Shown piece by piece: positions 60,655 through 64,000 of a stretch of DNA of 64,000 nucleotides. Numbering within the stretch: position 1 is the first letter of the stretch; each line of letters starts with the position of its first letter. The notes below the pieces were generated by a model. The model had not been told where the DNA came from and made no database searches. It saw only the letters and a program-made list of their open reading frames with translations. This stretch comes from Rhodovulum sulfidophilum (GTDB lineage Bacteria > Pseudomonadota > Alphaproteobacteria > Rhodobacterales > Rhodobacteraceae), in assembly GCA_003241785.1 (NCBI GenBank), contig QFPW01000016.1, positions 117,328 through 181,327 of the forward strand, given 5' to 3'. A program made the translations under genes and the position numbers.

Positions 60655-61818
60655 ATGCTCGACTCGACCTCCGATCCGTTCCAGGACATCCGCGACGCGG
60701 TGCGCGCGCTCTGCGCCGGGTTCCCCGCCGAATATCACCGCAAGGTGGACGAGGAGCGCGGCTACCCCGAGGATTTCGTCGACGCGCTGACCCGCGCCGG
60801 CTGGATGGCCGCGCTGATCCCCGAGGAATACGGCGGCTCGGGCCTCGGCCTCACCGAGGCGAGCGTGATCATGGAGGAGATCAACCGCGCGGGCGGCAAC
60901 TCCGGCGCCTGCCACGGCCAGATGTACAACATGAACACGCTGGTCCGGCACGGCTCGGAGGAGCAGCGCCGGCGCTACCTTCCGAAGATCGCCACCGGCG
61001 AGCTCAGGCTGCAGTCCATGGGCGTGACCGAACCCACGACGGGCACCGACACGACCAAGATCAAGACGACCGCCGTGAAGAAGGGCGACAAATACGTCAT
61101 CAACGGCCAGAAGGTCTGGATCAGCCGCGTCCAGCACTCCGACCTGATGATCCTGCTCGCCCGCACCACGCCGCTCGCCGAGGTGAAGAAGAAGTCCGAG
61201 GGGCTCTCGATCTTCATCGTCGACATCAAGGCGGCGATGGAGAAGGGCATGACGGTGCGCCCGATCCTCAACATGGTGAACCACGAGACCAACGAGCTCT
61301 TCTTCGACAATCTCGAGATCCCCGAGGAGAACCTGATCGGCGAGGAGGGGAAGGGCTTCAAGTACATCCTGACCGGGCTCAACGCCGAGCGCACGCTGAT
61401 CGCGGCCGAATGCATCGGCGACGGTTACTGGTTCACCGACAAGGTCACGGAATACGTGAAGGAGCGCACCGTCTTCGGCCGGCCGATCGGCCAGAACCAG
61501 GGCGTGCAGTTCCCGATCGCCGAGGCCTTCATCGAGATCGAGGCGGCGAACCTGATGCGCTTCGAGGCCTGCCGCCGCTACGACGCGCATCTCGACTGCG
61601 GCGCCCAGGCCAACATGGCGAAATACCTCGCCGCCAAGGCGAGCTGGGAGGCGGCGAACGCCTGCCTGCAGTTCCACGGCGGCTTCGGCTTCGCCTGCGA
61701 ATACGACGTGGAGCGCAAGTTCCGCGAGACCCGGCTCTACCAGGTCGCGCCGATCTCGACCAATCTCATCCTCTCCTATGTCGCCGAGCATATCCTCGGC
61801 CTGCCCCGGAGCTTCTGA
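60655..61818 (+). CDS. Acyl-CoA dehydrogenase
   Basis: A 387-residue acyl-CoA dehydrogenase with MGVTEPTTGTD (FAD/substrate region), the FHGGFGFACEYDVERKFRE stretch and an ETRLYQVAPISTN C-terminal region. The usual catalytic Glu of the YEGTSQ position is absent (it reads APISTN); an ER pair in GLNAERT could serve as in isovaleryl-CoA dehydrogenase. AGGTGA lies just before the ATG at 60655. Passes electrons to ETF; etfB starts at 63860 in the same operon. A methylsuccinyl-CoA-type substrate is a possibility. Confidence 0.9.
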   Translation: MLDSTSDPFQDIRDAVRALCAGFPAEYHRKVDEERGYPEDFVDALTRAGWMAALIPEEYGGSGLGLTEASVIMEEINRAGGNSGACHGQMYNMNTLVRHGSEEQRRRYLPKIATGELRLQSMGVTEPTTGTDTTKIKTTAVKKGDKYVINGQKVWISRVQHSDLMILLARTTPLAEVKKKSEGLSIFIVDIKAAMEKGMTVRPILNMVNHETNELFFDNLEIPEENLIGEEGKGFKYILTGLNAERTLIAAECIGDGYWFTDKVTEYVKERTVFGRPIGQNQGVQFPIAEAFIEIEAANLMRFEACRRYDAHLDCGAQANMAKYLAAKASWEAANACLQFHGGFGFACEYDVERKFRETRLYQVAPISTNLILSYVAEHILGLPRSF

Positions 61819-61821
61819 GCC

Positions 61822-62955
61822 ATGGCCATCAGCGCGTCCCGTCCCTTCGAGGGCCTGACCGTCGTCGCGATCGAGCAGGCGGTCGCGGCGCCCTTCGCCT
61901 CCTCGCGCCTCGCCGACGGCGGCGCGCGGGTGATCAAGATCGAGCGGCCGGAGGGCGACTTCGCCCGCGGCTACGACGACGTGGTCGCGGGGGGGCAGGC
62001 GAGCTATTTCGTCTGGCTCAACCGCGGCAAGGAATCCCATGTGATCGACATGGCCAGCCCCGAGGGCAAGGCCGCGCTCGCGGCGCTCCTCGACAGGGCC
62101 GACGTGCTGATCCAGAATCTCAAGCCCGGCGCCCTCGGAAGGCTCGGCTTCGCGTCCGAGGAGCTGCGCCGGACCCATCCCCGGCTCATCATCGCCTCGA
62201 TCTCGGGCTATGGCGAGGAGGGTCCGCTCGCCAGCCGCAAGGCCTATGACCTGCTCGTCCAGGCCGAGAGCGGCCTGTCCTCGATCACCGGCGGGCCCGA
62301 ATCCGCCTCCCGCGTCGGCATCTCCATCGTCGACATCGCCACCGGCGAGACCACCTATTCCGCGATCCTCGAGGCGCTGATCGCGCGTTCCGTCACCGGG
62401 CAGGGCGCGGACATCCGCGTCTCGATGTTCGACGTGATGGCGGACTGGCTCACCGTGCCGCTCCTCAACCACGAGGGCGGCAAGTCGCCGAAGCGGCTCG
62501 GCCTCGCCCATCCGTCGATCGCGCCCTATGGCGTTTTCCGCACGCGCGACGGCGCCGAGATCCTGATCTCGATCCAGAGCGACCGCGAATGGCGCAAGTT
62601 CTCCGACCTCTTCCTCGGCAAGCCCGAGGCGGGGAAGGACGACCGGTTCGCGACCAACGTCGCCCGGGTCCGCGGCCGGGCCGAGACCGATGCGATGGTC
62701 GCGAAGGTCTTCGCGGGCCTGACGAAGGCCGAGGCCGAAGCCGGGCTGATCGCGGCGGACGTGGCCTTCGCCTCCGTGAACGACATGGCCGGCCTCTCGA
62801 TCCATCCGCACCTGCGGCGGATCACCGTCGAAAGCCCGGCGGGGCCGGTCTCCTTCCCCGCGCCCGCGCCGGTCTTCGTCGGCGAGCGGCGTCATTATGG
62901 CCCGGTGCCCGCGCTCGGCGCCGGGGCGACGCCCCGGGTGGAGGCGGCCGAGTGA
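61822..62955 (+). CDS. Class III CoA-transferase (CaiB/BaiF family)
   Basis: A 377-residue family III CoA-transferase with the Asp nucleophile in AYDLLVQAESG (D143) and an NLKPGALGRLGF segment. It moves CoA from a donor such as succinyl-CoA to the pathway acid. It starts 3 bases after the dehydrogenase stop and overlaps the hydratase by GTGA. Among relatives, itaconate CoA-transferase (Ict) fits the neighbouring genes. Confidence 0.93.
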   Translation: MAISASRPFEGLTVVAIEQAVAAPFASSRLADGGARVIKIERPEGDFARGYDDVVAGGQASYFVWLNRGKESHVIDMASPEGKAALAALLDRADVLIQNLKPGALGRLGFASEELRRTHPRLIIASISGYGEEGPLASRKAYDLLVQAESGLSSITGGPESASRVGISIVDIATGETTYSAILEALIARSVTGQGADIRVSMFDVMADWLTVPLLNHEGGKSPKRLGLAHPSIAPYGVFRTRDGAEILISIQSDREWRKFSDLFLGKPEAGKDDRFATNVARVRGRAETDAMVAKVFAGLTKAEAEAGLIAADVAFASVNDMAGLSIHPHLRRITVESPAGPVSFPAPAPVFVGERRHYGPVPALGAGATPRVEAAE

Positions 62956-63863
62956 CCCGGGCCCGCGCGGAGGAGCGCGCCTTCCCGGAGATCGCGCTCG
63001 ACCCAGACCACCTGCGCGCCTGGATCGGCCGCGAGAGCGTCGCGACCGACACCGTGACCGCCGATCTCGTCCACCGCTTCGACGCCACCTTCGACGCGCC
63101 GGGCCCCGCGCCGGAGCCCGGGGCGATCGCGCCTCGCTTCGTCCATTTCTGCCTCGCGCCGGCTGTCGAGCCGATGCGCGCGCTCGGCCGCGACGGACAT
63201 CCGGCGCGCGGCGGCTTCCTGCCGCCGGTGCCGCTGCCGCGCCGGATGCGCGCGGGCGGATCGGTGGTCTTCCACGGCGATCTCCGCGTCGGCGATTTCG
63301 TCGAACGGCGCGCCCGGATCACCGACGTCGTGGTGAAGGAGGGCCTCAGCGGCCGGCTCTGCTTCGTCACGGTGGAGAACCGGTTCCTCGTCGGGGGCGA
63401 GGCGCGGATCTCGGAGACCGAGGACATCGTCTATCGCGACGACGGGGCCGCCGGCCCGGGGAAGACACCCCCCGAGGCCGCCCCGGGCACCTGGTCGCGA
63501 GCCCAGCCGGTGACGCCGACGACGCTCTTCCGCTATTCCGCCATCACCTTCAACGGTCATCGCATTCACTACGACCGGCGCTACGCGATCGAGGTCGAGG
63601 GCTATCCCGGCCTCGTCGTGCACGGCCCGATCCAGGCGACCTACCTCTACCGCTACGCCGCCGAACTGCGCGGCGCGCCCCCCGACCGCTTCTCGTTCCG
63701 GGCGCGCGCACCGATCTTCGACGACGACGCGATGCGGCTTTGCGCGACGGAAACCGGGACCGGCGGGCTGCGGCTCTGGAGCGCGCGGGACGGAGGGCCG
63801 GTGGCCACGCTCGCCGAAGCGGACTGGACCCCGACGGCGGAAGACCCAGGAGAGCGGGAATGA
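62952..63863 (+). CDS. MaoC/FAS1-like hydratase (HTD2 / mesaconyl-CoA hydratase type)
   Basis: A 303-residue double-hotdog hydratase with an FHGDLRVGDFVERRA stretch and the catalytic Asp-His region NGHRIHYDRRYAI followed by LVVHGPIQATYL. The GTG start at 62952 overlaps the CoA-transferase stop. Itaconyl-CoA and mesaconyl-CoA hydratases belong to this group and make citramalyl- or methylmalyl-CoA, the substrate of a CitE-like lyase such as the one at 54347. It overlaps etfB by ATGA. Confidence 0.88.
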   Translation: MTRARAEERAFPEIALDPDHLRAWIGRESVATDTVTADLVHRFDATFDAPGPAPEPGAIAPRFVHFCLAPAVEPMRALGRDGHPARGGFLPPVPLPRRMRAGGSVVFHGDLRVGDFVERRARITDVVVKEGLSGRLCFVTVENRFLVGGEARISETEDIVYRDDGAAGPGKTPPEAAPGTWSRAQPVTPTTLFRYSAITFNGHRIHYDRRYAIEVEGYPGLVVHGPIQATYLYRYAAELRGAPPDRFSFRARAPIFDDDAMRLCATETGTGGLRLWSARDGGPVATLAEADWTPTAEDPGERE

Positions 63864-64000
63864 AGATCTTGGTGCCCGTCAAGCGGGTGATCGACTACAA
63901 TGTGAAGGTTCGGGTGAAGGCGGACGGGTCGGGCGTTGATCTGGCCAATGTGAAGATGAGCATGAACCCGTTCGACGAGATCGCGGTGGAGGAGGCGATC
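63860..64000 (+). CDS. etfB: Electron transfer flavoprotein beta subunit (start only; cut by window end)
   Basis: The first 47 codons of etfB: MKILVPVKRVIDYNVKVRV, then a DGSGVDLANVKMSMNPFDE stretch typical of the ETF beta N-terminus. It starts inside the hydratase stop (ATGA). ETF accepts electrons from the acyl-CoA dehydrogenase. The gene continues past the window, presumably with etfA behind it. Confidence 0.93.
   Translation, partial: MKILVPVKRVIDYNVKVRVKADGSGVDLANVKMSMNPFDEIAVEEAI

Overview
The window is about 70% G+C, densely coded, and has no rRNA, tRNA, insertion sequence, phage gene or CRISPR array that I can see. Gene content fits a metabolically versatile alphaproteobacterium of the Rhodobacterales type: many periplasmic-binding-protein transporters, GntR/FCD, MocR, IclR, LysR and AraC regulators, and hydantoinase, DUF917 and CoA-transferase families. 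The genus cannot be named from sequence reading alone. Nearly all of it looks like chromosomal accessory catabolism built from seven modules, each with its own transporter or regulator.

Layout. (1) 108-3813: large-subunit catalase KatE, convergent with an FMO-like flavoprotein. (2) 3997-12429, plus strand: a Liv-type ABC transporter followed by a hydantoin-racemase-like protein, a cyclic-amidohydrolase homologue, a DapA-family aldolase and an atypical SDR, closed by a clear terminator. (3) 12487-25329, minus strand: GntR/FCD regulator, a TctC/Bug-type protein without signal peptide, a polar amino-acid ABC transporter, a GMC oxidoreductase fused to a gluconate-dehydrogenase-subunit-3-like domain, two DAO flavoproteins flanking an old-yellow-enzyme/Fe-S demethylase-type protein, a cupin and a creatininase-family hydrolase. 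This suggests oxidative breakdown of an N-substituted amino compound. (4) 25796-40877: the standout region, described below. (5) 40938-49984: peptide-type ABC transporter, ketopantoate-reductase-like enzyme, cupin, MocR regulator and RidA. (6) 50076-54286: IclR regulator, AroM, DUF917 and HyuA-type ATPase. (7) 54347-64000: CitE-like lyase, LysR, MHS-family permease, a split TPP decarboxylase, aldehyde dehydrogenase, acyl-CoA dehydrogenase, CoA-transferase, MaoC-type hydratase and the start of etfB. Together these form a plausible path from a branched dicarboxylate to acetyl-CoA and pyruvate.

The most interesting system is module 4. One uninterrupted 936-codon gene joins a BenC-type [2Fe-2S]/FAD/NAD reductase, an FCD ligand-binding domain (the sensor half of GntR/FadR regulators) and a complete cytochrome P450, in that order. 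Nearby are two PobR-like AraC regulators, a 3-ketosteroid-dehydrogenase-like flavoprotein, two SDR dehydrogenases, a Liv-type transporter, a 4-hydroxybenzoate 3-monooxygenase (PobA, with every substrate-contact residue at the textbook position) and a NIPSNAP protein. Read together this matches the known aromatization route for cyclohexanecarboxylate: P450 4-hydroxylation, alcohol oxidation, ring desaturation to 4-hydroxybenzoate, then PobA to protocatechuate. The hydroxylase here would be a self-sufficient P450 carrying its own carboxylate-sensor-like domain. The substrate is inferred; the domain order is read directly.

Regulatory DNA is unusually legible because operators stand out as AT-rich islands: shared 9- and 8-mers near the GntR gene and the first two operons, three exact CGGTGCAAT copies around the MocR gene, an IclR-consensus-like palindrome, and a GCTATCA motif on both sides of the LysR gene.
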